Shown here: in pieces, positions 1-5,642 of the stretch
Position numbering within the stretch: the first letter of the stretch is position 1
Layout of the letters: each line of letters opens with the position of its first letter
Assembly (NCBI RefSeq): GCF_002364335.1
Contig: NZ_DEXW01000084.1
Span: 1 to 6,257, forward strand
Direction: 5' to 3'
Source: Winogradskyella sp. UBA3174
GTDB taxonomy: Bacteria > Bacteroidota > Bacteroidia > Flavobacteriales > Flavobacteriaceae
Length of the DNA: 6,257 bases
Translations under genes and position numbers: made by a program
Notes under the pieces: model-generated
Database searches by the model: none
What the model was told of the DNA's origin: nothing
Seen by the model: the letters and a program-made list of their open reading frames with translations, nothing else

Positions 1-23
1 ATTAATTATACACCGTGTTGTAG
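1..23. repeat. Right edge of a palindromic intergenic site (site 0), cut by the window
   Basis: The first bases hold TATACACCGTG followed by GTTGTAG at 17-23. This matches the right edges of the other intergenic sites (TATACGGTGTT at 4004-4014 and 5620-5630, TATACATTGTT at 1613-1623). The bases from 17 to 30 are reverse-complementary, 13 of 14, to 1488-1501 at the far end of the first gene unit. The left half of the site lies outside the window. Confidence 0.65.
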
Positions 24-27
24 GTAG

Positions 28-783
28 TTATTCTTCTGTTTTTTTCTTCGAATCGATTAACTCAATTAACTTTGTCAGAGATGATTTAATTTTGTCAGAC
101 TCACTCTTTTTAAGCATCAATTCCGCTTTCTTTTTCATTCCGCTATAATTTGCGTCAGGATAAAGTTCAATCAGTTGTTTAAAGTACTTATCTATTCCGT
201 CAGCAAGTTTAGTTTTTCCTTTTTCAGAAAATGCTTTTTCTTCGTTTATCTCATCCAAATAAATAATATAATTGCCAATTAAAGTGCTAATGTTTGAGTT
301 AATAACATTCTTGACTCTTGAAGAGTTTGGGTCGTCTGCACTTTCATTTATTTCGTCATTTCCTAATTTAAAATAGTCAAGTTGCAAACTCAAACCATAT
401 TGCCAAACAGCCAACATTTCTATGTCATAAACATACATATCCTTTCGGTCAGTTGCTTGGTAAATTTGATGCATATCCTTCCAACGCTCAAAGAATTCGG
501 TTGCAACTGCATTCCGATGTTTTACACCTAATTCATTGTCTTTAAGGACTACTTTAAAATTTTGTTCGTCCGTTAATTTTTCAACGATTATTCTTTGTTT
601 TGGGTTATCAAAAGTTGGTTTCTTTTCATCGTCTTCATAACCAAATCTCAAATTAAGGATTACATCTTTATAGTCTGTTGTATCCCAATATCTTTTATCT
701 AATGGGTATTCATTTTTCTCTGTTTTACAATTAGTTAATGTTAGGAAAACTAACGCTACAAGAATATATTTAATTTTAGTCAT
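28..783 (-). CDS. Uncharacterised lipoprotein, 251 aa
   Basis: I do not recognise a characterised family. From the ATG at 781-783 the protein begins with Lys residues and a hydrophobic stretch of about 12 residues ending in LTLTNC. Cys19 is therefore the probable lipidated residue and the protein is predicted to sit in the cell envelope; Asn at -1 is unusual for a lipobox. The mature part is hydrophilic, rich in Lys, Asp and Glu, and looks largely helical, with aromatic blocks such as YWDTTDYKDVILNLRFGYE near residues 31-50 and a Lys-rich C-terminal tail. A TTG lies one codon upstream (784-786), but ATG is preferred. The start overlaps the stop of the upstream gene by 8 bases (ATGACTAA), so the two genes are probably translationally coupled and may work together. 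Transcription runs from the HExxH gene into this one, and the gene closes the unit next to site 0. Function unknown. Confidence 0.85.
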   Translation of the reverse strand: MTKIKYILVALVFLTLTNCKTEKNEYPLDKRYWDTTDYKDVILNLRFGYEDDEKKPTFDNPKQRIIVEKLTDEQNFKVVLKDNELGVKHRNAVATEFFERWKDMHQIYQATDRKDMYVYDIEMLAVWQYGLSLQLDYFKLGNDEINESADDPNSSRVKNVINSNISTLIGNYIIYLDEINEEKAFSEKGKTKLADGIDKYFKQLIELYPDANYSGMKKKAELMLKKSESDKIKSSLTKLIELIDSKKKTEE

Positions 784-1471
784 CAATTATAATTTTTGGG
801 TTTTCGTATTGGTTTAGCGAAGTTAATAAACTATCAACTTCTTTCTCGTATCTTTTTTGTTCACTAAATACATAGCTGTGAAAAGTATTGTAATCATACT
901 CTTTTTGAAATGCTCTTTCTTTTGTTTTTACATCTTTTATTATTCCCTCGATTTTGTTTTCATCGAAAGCTTTTAAATCAGATATCTCTTGTTTTGCTTT
1001 TCGAGCAAACAATTCTGTAATTTTGATGTGATACTTTTCGTGGGTTAAGAGTTCTGTACTATTCGTATTTTTTTTATAAACGAAAGAGCGAGAAGGATAG
1101 AATAATGATTGTACAGTTACAGAATTATCATCAATATCACTATCTATTGAAGTAACAACATAAGCAAATCGTTCGTTACCATAAAGTGACTTTTTGAAAA
1201 ATTCTAATCCCCTAAAATTCTCAAATGTGATTTGGTCGTAGTTGTCAAAAGTCATAGGTTTTTCGTAATTCAAGTAGTTTGTATGACTCAAAACTCCAAA
1301 CGAAATTGAAGTTAAAATTAGAATTAAAAAACTGTATTTCGTAAAGCGTAATAATCTTTTTAGCAGTTTTTTATTCTCCTCTTTTCGTTCTTTTAATAAT
1401 AAATATAATTGATAAAATACTGGCGAAAAGTAAAGCAGTACAATCAGTATAATTATTAATTTTTCATTCAT
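776..1471 (-). CDS. Membrane-anchored HExxH putative metalloprotease (DUF922-like), 231 aa
   Basis: Two hydrophobic segments (about residues 4-26 and 46-62) separated by a very basic stretch (KERKEENKKLLKRLLR) predict a hairpin in the inner membrane, with the C-terminal domain outside the cytoplasm. The soluble domain carries ITFENFRG (81-88), then LLTHEKYHIKITELFARK (141-158), which contains the zincin motif HExxH as HEKYH at 144-148, and YDYNTFHS at 192-199. These blocks, in this order and followed by a helical tail, resemble the Bacteroidota DUF922 family of putative secreted Zn-dependent proteases as I remember it. The two His of HExxH would bind zinc and Glu145 would activate water; His198 is a possible further ligand. 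The membrane anchor replaces the usual signal peptide. The gene is first in its unit, 8 bases overlapping with the lipoprotein gene downstream, which suggests a two-protein envelope system. No SD-like site stands before the ATG. Protease activity and substrate are inferred only. Confidence 0.85.
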   Translation of the reverse strand: MNEKLIIILIVLLYFSPVFYQLYLLLKERKEENKKLLKRLLRFTKYSFLILILTSISFGVLSHTNYLNYEKPMTFDNYDQITFENFRGLEFFKKSLYGNERFAYVVTSIDSDIDDNSVTVQSLFYPSRSFVYKKNTNSTELLTHEKYHIKITELFARKAKQEISDLKAFDENKIEGIIKDVKTKERAFQKEYDYNTFHSYVFSEQKRYEKEVDSLLTSLNQYENPKIIIDD

Positions 1472-1487
1472 TCGTAAAGATTGGTTT

Positions 1488-1634
1488 TAATTACCTACAA
1501 CGTCTCCGTATATGAGAAGTAGCATTCAAAAATGCTATTAATTTTCAAATTAGTAATAAAGATAGCAGAAAAGAACAAAACAATGAGTTAAGTTCTTAGC
1601 TGCTATTTTTTATATACATTGTTGTGGTTAGTTT
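1488..1634. repeat. Palindromic attC-like intergenic site 1
   Basis: Outer boxes are CTACAAC at 1495-1501 and GTTGTGG at 1621-1627. Between them, ACGTCTCCGTATATG on the left faces TTTATATACATT on the right. GTATAT at 1508-1513 pairs with ATATAC at 1612-1617, and the stem continues imperfectly inwards, with AGTAGCA facing TGCTATT. Inside are a perfect 7-bp hairpin at 1520-1537 (TAGCATT, loop CAAA, AATGCTA) and a second stem AGAAC at 1572-1576 with GTTCT at 1592-1596. The outer boxes do not match each other; each matches the far end of its own gene unit. The length of about 130 bases is in the range of long integron attC sites. It could also act as a transcription terminator or a cruciform. Confidence 0.65.
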
Positions 1635-1638
1635 TTTA

Positions 1639-2154
1639 TTACACTTTAATCATAACTATATCAATCGGAATATTGTAATTATCTGGTTCTGTGTCAGACC
1701 TTAATCCAATCAAAGGCTCTACTTTCCATTCTGCCATTATTGGGCAGGTTGAGCACGTCTGAGGCAGTAATGTAAAACCTAGACTTCCTTTTTTAAATTT
1801 ACGTTCAGTAGGCCCATTTTCGTAATTTATACTATTGTCATCAATTTGAGCATACATTAAATTACCATCATTTGAGCCACCAAATATTGCATGTCTCCAA
1901 TGAAAATCTGTGCCTGGTTCGTAATAGTCTGACTCATATAAGATAGTCTCTACACCATTATTTATGTCTATCAGCCAATAATCACCTTTTAAGTCATTTC
2001 CGTCTTCATAAATAGTAATTCTAAAAATTTGATTATTTTCTTGATACTCCCAAGTACCAATAAAAGGTGTATGATTTGGGTTTTGCGCTATTATCTGTTG
2101 TGATTTACAAGATAATAAGAGTAAAATCAGTAATGTGTATATTGAATTTTTCAT
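1639..2154 (-). CDS. Small secreted or lipoprotein, DUF6705-like, 171 aa
   Basis: The protein opens with a strong lipoprotein signal: MKNSIYTLLILLLLSC puts the lipobox LLSC at 13-16, with Cys16 lipidated. The mature part has FIGTWEYQENNQIFRITIYE (about 31-50), followed by alternating polar and aromatic stretches, EERK-type PTERKFKKGSLGF and a CSTC pair near residues 133-136. A lipid-anchored, beta-rich domain opening with GTWEY...F.I...... followed by a PTER..K....L.GF-like block resembles the flavobacterial DUF6705 family; this assignment is from memory and only moderately sure. The start ATG lies 13 bases after the stop of the broken JAB-domain gene, so the two were one transcript. It might be the partner (for example an immunity or chaperone-like protein) of that large lipoprotein, but nothing in the sequence proves it. 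The nonsense codons upstream may lower its expression through polarity. No clear SD site; the leader is A/T only. Confidence 0.8.
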   Translation of the reverse strand: MKNSIYTLLILLLLSCKSQQIIAQNPNHTPFIGTWEYQENNQIFRITIYEDGNDLKGDYWLIDINNGVETILYESDYYEPGTDFHWRHAIFGGSNDGNLMYAQIDDNSINYENGPTERKFKKGSLGFTLLPQTCSTCPIMAEWKVEPLIGLRSDTEPDNYNIPIDIVMIKV

Positions 2155-2167
2155 AATGTTTATTTTT

Positions 2168-3766
2168 TTAGTTACAAGTATAGTCGCGTTCTATTTCTCC
2201 GTTTTTTAATCGTATTTTTCTAAATGAAGTAAAAGATGATTCTCCAAACTGTGTGCTAGAAGCATCGAAAAGGGTGAAACCTGCATCAGCCTCATCCATA
2301 AAATTTAAAAATTCTTTGAGTACATCTTCGGGTTCAGTATCTGTGTTTTTAATCTTAACATTGGGATTTTTAGGGTCAAAATATTCTTTAAATAAAGGCT
2401 GGTAAGCTTCTTGAGACGCATAGAATCTATCTTTATTTTGTAAGGCTTGAACAGGGTCACCCATTACGTCAGATACATTATCAAATAATTGAGAGTAAAA
2501 CAAATCAACGAATTTCGTAGGATTGTTAATGGTCAACGCATATTGTGTTCCTTTTTTTGTAGTCAAAAATGCAACAAAACCATTTGTAATTTTACCATTA
2601 TTAATGATACGTGCAATTTCGGTTAAATCAGTTGGTGAAAAAACAGATAATGTTCCGTCTCCAATATTTGGATGTGTATGGACAAAAGCTTTGTACTTGT
2701 TTGTGGGATTACTTTGTATAGCTACACTAGGATTATCAGCTGTTCCAATTCTTTCGTCTAAAGCAGTTTCATTTTCAAAAGAACTTACAGATTTTTCCTT
2801 GTCTAAATTTAAGTTAGGTTGTCCAGATAGTTCAGTAAGTTTATTTTTAAAAGCTTGGTTTTCTGAAGCATTAATAAAATCTGTTATTTTTTTGCATTCT
2901 TTCCTTTTTCCCAAATCTTCTAAGCAATCCCCATTATCATCTTCAATATTATTCTTTCCTTCTATATTGTTTGTGCCGCCATCACAAGGTTTTGTTGGGA
3001 CTGTGGAAGCACCACCACTTCCAGTTCCACCACCACCAGTATCTCCATCTCCAATAGAAGTACCGCCACCAGTAGAATCACCTGCATCTATAGTCTCAGG
3101 GCAAGGACCATACTCTAGAGATACCCAATAGGTCCAAGAAGTACATAGTAAAAGATTAGGATAATCTTCCTTATCTTGTGGTGAGTGATTTTCACGATAA
3201 TTACATTCCCACTCTCCAGAACTTCCCGTAACACAGAGACCAGATGTTTTTGAAAAAAGATCATCAATTGCTAAGAAATCATTATCAATCAATTTTACAT
3301 GACCTGTAAAAGGTTGGCTTGTGTCTGCCAACCATTCTATGGAAGGGTGGTACTCTAAAAAATCTGATTTTGTAATTTCCCCTTGGTCATCTACTTGTAC
3401 TATTAGATTATAAAATTCATCTCCTTGAGTATCTGTATAAATCTTAAAAGTTTAAAAATCAGCACTATCTTCTTGGACTAAAGTAATTTCGTCGGTTAGA
3501 ATTAGTATACTCGAATCTGAATTTAATTTTTTAAGCTCAATAGAATCAGAGTTATTATTGATATCGAAATAACTTTTAAGCGTGTCGTAATATTTGTTTT
3601 TACTGATTTTAGAACTAAACTCGTTAAGGCTTACTTTTTTTACTTTTGTTTCCTATTTTATTTCTACTGGTAAAGATACGTCATCTTTGTTACAGTCATA
3701 GATTAGTAATGCAAGAATGAAAGGAATAATTCTTCTGTAAAGAATTCTGATTTTGTTTTGTTTCAT
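2168..3766 (-). pseudogene. JAB/JAMM-motif lipoprotein gene interrupted by two in-frame stops
   Basis: One reading frame runs from ATG 3764-3766 to TAA 2168-2170, 532 codons, with TAG at 3653-3655 (codon 38) and TAA at 3452-3454 (codon 105). No frameshift is needed. Residues 1-29 form a lipoprotein signal (Lys/Arg-rich start, IIPFILALLIYDC, Cys25, then NKDD; Asp at -1 is atypical). Residues 39-226 hold a variable extracellular part with several Cys and Trp residues. Residues 227-252 are a Gly/Ser/Asp linker. The C-terminal part has KAFVHTHP and VFSPTD, giving His363-x-His365, then Ser377-x-x-Asp380, which resembles the zinc-binding JAMM core (HxH...SxxD), though the spacing of 11 residues after the second His is longer than the usual 7. 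Such lipoproteins are widespread in flavobacteria and are suspected envelope or secreted effectors; substrate unknown. The 387-codon remainder from a TTG at 3329-3331 lacks any signal peptide, so it would not be exported. Each stop is one substitution from a Gln, Lys or Glu codon. Confidence 0.85.
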
Positions 3767-3791
3767 ACCGTTGGTTTTAAAGTTAATAATT

Positions 3792-3822
3792 TAAATTTAT
3801 GCTTAGTTAATTTATTTTCAAA
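3792..3822 (-). promoter_or_regulatory. Bacteroidota-type promoter for the JAB lipoprotein operon
   Basis: On the minus strand TTTG (3822-3819) is followed after exactly 19 bases by TAAATTTA (3799-3792). The Bacteroidota consensus is TTTG or TTG, 17-21 bases, then TANNTTTG; seven of eight bases of the -7 element match. Transcription would start about 20 bases upstream of the ATG at 3766. It lies inside the unit, just inside its right terminal repeat, so the unit would carry its own promoter. Confidence 0.5.
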
Positions 3823-3877
3823 TCACTAATGAGTAAACGATGTCTTTCGATTAGTTAAACTTATTCTTGGTTTGGTC

Positions 3878-4025
3878 AAATTAACCACAACGTTTTTGTA
3901 TATGGTTTGTTGCGTGTTTCAAGCAACTAATTTAGTAAATAATTACCGACCAAGAAAGTCCGCGAGGATTTTCGTAAGTAGGCAAAAAGCCAGCAATAAA
4001 TTATATACGGTGTTAGCTGTCTGGG
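3878..4025. repeat. Palindromic attC-like intergenic site 2
   Basis: Outer boxes are CCACAAC at 3885-3891 and GTTAGCT at 4012-4018. GTATATGGTTTGTTGC at 3898-3913 faces GCAATAAATTATATAC at 3993-4008: 13 of 16 pairs are Watson-Crick and the other three are G·T, so the whole 16-bp stem can form on the plus strand. Inside are GTTGC 3909-3913 with GCAAC 3923-3927, an 8-bp hairpin at 3954-3973 (GAAAGTCC, loop GCGA, GGATTTTC; a GNRA loop closed by C-G), and GGC/GCC at 3981-3991. An open frame of about 60 codons across this site on the minus strand (3927-4115) is a by-product of the repeat and is not called as a gene. Confidence 0.7.
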
Positions 4026-4040
4026 CTTTCTTTTGGTTCT

Positions 4041-4162
4041 GCTGATAACGTTTACAAATGTGTAAGGCTTTATGCGTTTGTTATTCAGTTTGTCAATTGT
4101 GCAATTAATTTGCAATTCAATTCAGACTATGAAAAGCACTTGCTCCTTTTTGTCCACTAGCT
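4041..4162. repeat. Degenerate or truncated copy of the intergenic site
   Basis: GATAACGTTTACAAATGTGTAAGG, read from 4044, repeats the left edge of site 3 (CTAACGTTTATGTGTAAG at 5505-5522) with a 4-base insertion, and then TTTATGCGTTTG parallels TTTGCGGGTTTG. No TATACGGTGTT right edge follows. The segment AAAGCACTTGCTCC near 4133-4146 and ACTAGCT at 4156-4162, two bases before the stop codon of the membrane-protein gene, could be a decayed right half, since in every other unit the right box sits 4-11 bases before the final stop codon. The stretch between 4019 and 4044 codes for nothing visible. Left-edge homology is fairly clear; the right half is weak. Confidence 0.4.
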
Positions 4163-4163
4163 T

Positions 4164-4586
4164 TTAATTACAACTACATCTTAAATAAAAATATAACCCT
4201 AAAAGACAAATAATAATAAAAAAATATAAAGGAAAAATTGTAATCGATTTAAAAACATTCCAATAACTAAAAGAACCACCTTTATATAAAGTAGGGTTCA
4301 TTAAAAAAACTTTAGTTGTCTTTTTTTCTGCTTGAGCAGTAATATCGCAAATATCATTATATATGCCTCTAAACTTTCTTTCTAATTGAAGATAATACGC
4401 ATCTAAAAACCAAAACAGAAGCACAATAGGTACTGGTGTAATAATAAATAAAACTTTTGAATTTGAAGCATAAATACCTAAAAAAGCAGCTACAAATGTA
4501 ACTGTTAAGCTTTTAATCTGAAATGAATTTACACCCATTCGTGTAATTACAGCTTGTACAAATTCTCTGTGTTGTGATTCTTTCAT
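4164..4586 (-). CDS. Small three-helix membrane protein paired with TIR protein, 140 aa
   Basis: A short amphipathic N-terminus (KESQHREFVQAVITRM, then GVNSFQIKS) is followed by two close transmembrane helices (about 25-41 and 45-61), a conserved-looking block FWFLDAYYLQLERKFRGIYN (58-77), a soluble loop of about 35 residues and a third helix (about 114-134). There is no signal peptide or lipobox. The block with LDAYYLQLERKFR recalls small membrane proteins found beside TIR or other immune genes in Bacteroidota and Proteobacteria; this is from memory, without a named family. The gene starts 9 bases after the stop of the TIR gene and clearly shares its transcript. By analogy with TIR systems that use a membrane effector, it may damage or depolarise the membrane when the TIR protein signals, or it may tether the TIR protein. 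Which of these is right cannot be told from sequence. Stop codon TAA; A-rich leader without SD. Confidence 0.85.
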   Translation of the reverse strand: MKESQHREFVQAVITRMGVNSFQIKSLTVTFVAAFLGIYASNSKVLFIITPVPIVLLFWFLDAYYLQLERKFRGIYNDICDITAQAEKKTTKVFLMNPTLYKGGSFSYWNVFKSITIFPLYFFIIICLLGLYFYLRCSCN

Positions 4587-4595
4587 TGCGTTTAA

Positions 4596-5390
4596 TTATT
4601 TAATGTTTTTAATTTTATAAAGCACATCTAAAGAGTGTGATTCTTTTTTATTTACACCTTCATAGATAGAAAGCCAGTTTTGTAAGTCTTCTTTTGATAG
4701 ATTAATTAAATGCGAAGTATCAGTCTCGTATGAAGGATTAAAGCTTTCATTCAAATGACTGTACATTCTAACAGATTCTTGTGCTTTAATTAAGTTGGTT
4801 TGTTGTCGTCTTTGTTTTTTTTGTATTATTTTAGATAAGAACAACTCATTATAAATCCAAGGAGATTCAGTTGTTTCTGTATGAGTCATTTTCTTTAAAT
4901 CAATAGAATTTGGGGTTTCAAAAAACATTAAACACTCTGTTCTATCAATCATATCAGATAATGCATTTATCAACATCATATGAACGTGACTTGTTGTAAA
5001 ATTTCTTTTTTCATAAGAATATGTTTTTTTTATTTTATCATAACAATATGCATTATCTATTTTTTTTAATAGATTGTTTATGTTGCCCCAAATGTTATAA
5101 TCAATAAAAACATCTAAATTGAATTTGTTTTTTGCCCAACCAGCAAATTGCTTAGCTTTATCTATATCTTTGTGAGAGTGTGAAAGAAAGATGTCAGATT
5201 TTACTTTAGGAAACCATTCTTCTTGTATTTTTGAACCATTGATGTGTTTATTATCTTCAAATTTATCTTTTAAAACTAAATCAACTTCTTTTTTATATTT
5301 AGTAGAAATAGAATCTCCCATAGTTTTATCATATATATTGAAACTTATATTTTCTAAAGAACTTTTATTTATTTTAAATTTACTGTACAT
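4596..5390 (-). CDS. TIR-domain protein, probable anti-phage immunity sensor/effector, 264 aa
   Basis: Residues 1-62 form a Lys-rich N-terminal segment without a known domain. The TIR domain begins with SDIFLSHSHKDIDKAK (65-80, strand A and the start of helix A; compare the usual D-[VI]-F-[IL]-S-H-S..D). VFIDYNIWG (94-102) is the next strand and loop. TTSHVHMMLINALSDMIDRTECLMFF follows at about 132-157, and ESPWIYNEL at 175-183 gives the WxxxE motif with Trp178 and Glu182, the position of the catalytic Glu in NAD-cleaving TIR domains. An approximately 80-residue helical, Lys/Gln-rich C-terminus completes the protein. Bacterial TIR domains in defence systems split NAD+ or make signalling nucleotides from it; the key Glu is present, so activity is plausible. 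No membrane segment: cytoplasmic. It is the first gene of a two-gene unit with a membrane protein. ATG at 5388-5390 is preceded by an A/G-rich stretch (AAAAAGAAAAG). I cannot place it in a named system such as Thoeris. Confidence 0.9.
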   Translation of the reverse strand: MYSKFKINKSSLENISFNIYDKTMGDSISTKYKKEVDLVLKDKFEDNKHINGSKIQEEWFPKVKSDIFLSHSHKDIDKAKQFAGWAKNKFNLDVFIDYNIWGNINNLLKKIDNAYCYDKIKKTYSYEKRNFTTSHVHMMLINALSDMIDRTECLMFFETPNSIDLKKMTHTETTESPWIYNELFLSKIIQKKQRRQQTNLIKAQESVRMYSHLNESFNPSYETDTSHLINLSKEDLQNWLSIYEGVNKKESHSLDVLYKIKNIK

Positions 5391-5497
5391 TTTTACTTTT
5401 CTTTTTAAATCATCTGTACTCTATTCGACTTTTATTCATTTGCTTGTGTCTCGGCAAAAATCAAATGAGTAATTTATTTGTGTGGCTAGTTTTTCGC

Positions 5498-5642
5498 CTT
5501 GCAGCTAACGTTTATGTGTAAGAATATTTGCGGGTTTGTATGCGAGGGTTTCCCGAAGGAAAATTATTTGTAGCAAACACGCAATTACCACTGTTTAAGC
5601 ACTAAACCGCAATTATTTTTATACGGTGTTGTGCGTTCGTAC
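5498..5642. repeat. Palindromic attC-like intergenic site 3
   Basis: Outer boxes are AGCTAAC at 5503-5509 and GTTGTGC at 5628-5634. TTGCGGGTTTG at 5528-5538 can pair with ACTAAACCGCAA at 5601-5612 (10 of 12 with one more base on the left) or with CAAACACGCAA at 5574-5584 (10 of 11), so two exclusive folds exist. Other stems are TTTCC 5549-5553 with GGAAA 5558-5562, whose minus-strand loop is TTCG closed by C-G (the stable UUCG type if transcribed), and GTTTA 5593-5597 with TAAAC 5603-5607. The right edge TATACGGTGTT at 5620-5630 is shared with site 2. Confidence 0.7.

Larger units (their letters stand above)
17..1501. mobile_element. Putative gene cassette 1 (lipoprotein + HExxH membrane protein)
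   Basis: The unit is bounded by GTTGTAGGTAGTTA at 17-30 and its near-perfect reverse complement at 1488-1501 (13 of 14; the one difference would be a G·T wobble). The conserved site sequence lies directly outside both ends. It holds two overlapping minus-strand genes and almost nothing else; the stop codon of the distal gene (28-30) lies inside the terminal repeat. Paired unit-specific ends are what an integron cassette shows after insertion. That it moves is an inference, since no recombinase is visible. Confidence 0.5.
1621..3891. mobile_element. Putative gene cassette 2 (broken JAB lipoprotein + DUF6705-like gene)
   Basis: Bounded by GTTGTGGTTAGTTT at 1621-1634 and its reverse complement (13 of 14) at 3878-3891, with conserved site sequence directly outside each end. 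The single mismatch is again G versus A at position 11, as in unit 1, so a G·T wobble would hold the arms together. It contains one promoter-like sequence, a decayed JAB-domain lipoprotein gene and a small downstream gene, all on the minus strand. The cassette reading is an inference from end structure. Confidence 0.5.
4012..5509. mobile_element. Putative gene cassette 3 (TIR + membrane protein)
   Basis: Bounded by GTTAGCTG at 4012-4019 and its perfect reverse complement CAGCTAAC at 5502-5509; conserved site sequence lies outside both. It carries the TIR-domain gene and its small membrane partner on the minus strand. Unlike the other units, about 145 bases separate the left end from the nearest stop codon (4164), and that gap contains a damaged further site (4041-4162). 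Mobility is inferred from end structure only. Confidence 0.5.

Noticed and set aside
1508..1617. Simple rho-independent terminators or IS element ends
   Set aside because: The stems lack a GC-rich hairpin followed by a T-run on the transcribed strand, and no transposase or target-site duplication is seen. Termination by the long palindromes remains possible.
2523..3131. Plus-strand open frame of about 200 codons
   Set aside because: It is antisense to the JAB-domain coding frame, whose translation shows real motifs. Its Pro/Ser-rich part is the mirror of the Gly-rich linker.
3452..3655. Programmed stop readthrough or recoding in the JAB lipoprotein gene
   Set aside because: Two different stops (TAG and TAA), no UGA for selenocysteine, no evident stimulatory structure or amber-tRNA context. 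Ordinary nonsense mutation is simpler.
3927..4115. Minus-strand open frame of about 62 codons across site 2
   Set aside because: It lies entirely in the palindromic site and the damaged site next to it, has no start context, and its residues follow from the repeat sequence. Such spurious frames are expected wherever this site occurs.
5191..5472. Plus-strand open frame opposite the start of the TIR gene
   Set aside because: Antisense shadow of the TIR frame; hydrophobic runs come from complementing Lys/Glu codons. The same applies to 5958-6167 opposite the NTF2-like gene.
1495..5634. Calling the sites canonical integron attC sites
   Set aside because: The outer boxes do not meet RYYYAAC/GTTRRRY throughout, and no integrase or attI is in the window. 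They are described as attC-like only.
3878..5642. CRISPR array
   Set aside because: The repeated sites are spaced 1.5-2.3 kb apart with genes between them; there are no short regularly spaced repeats and spacers.
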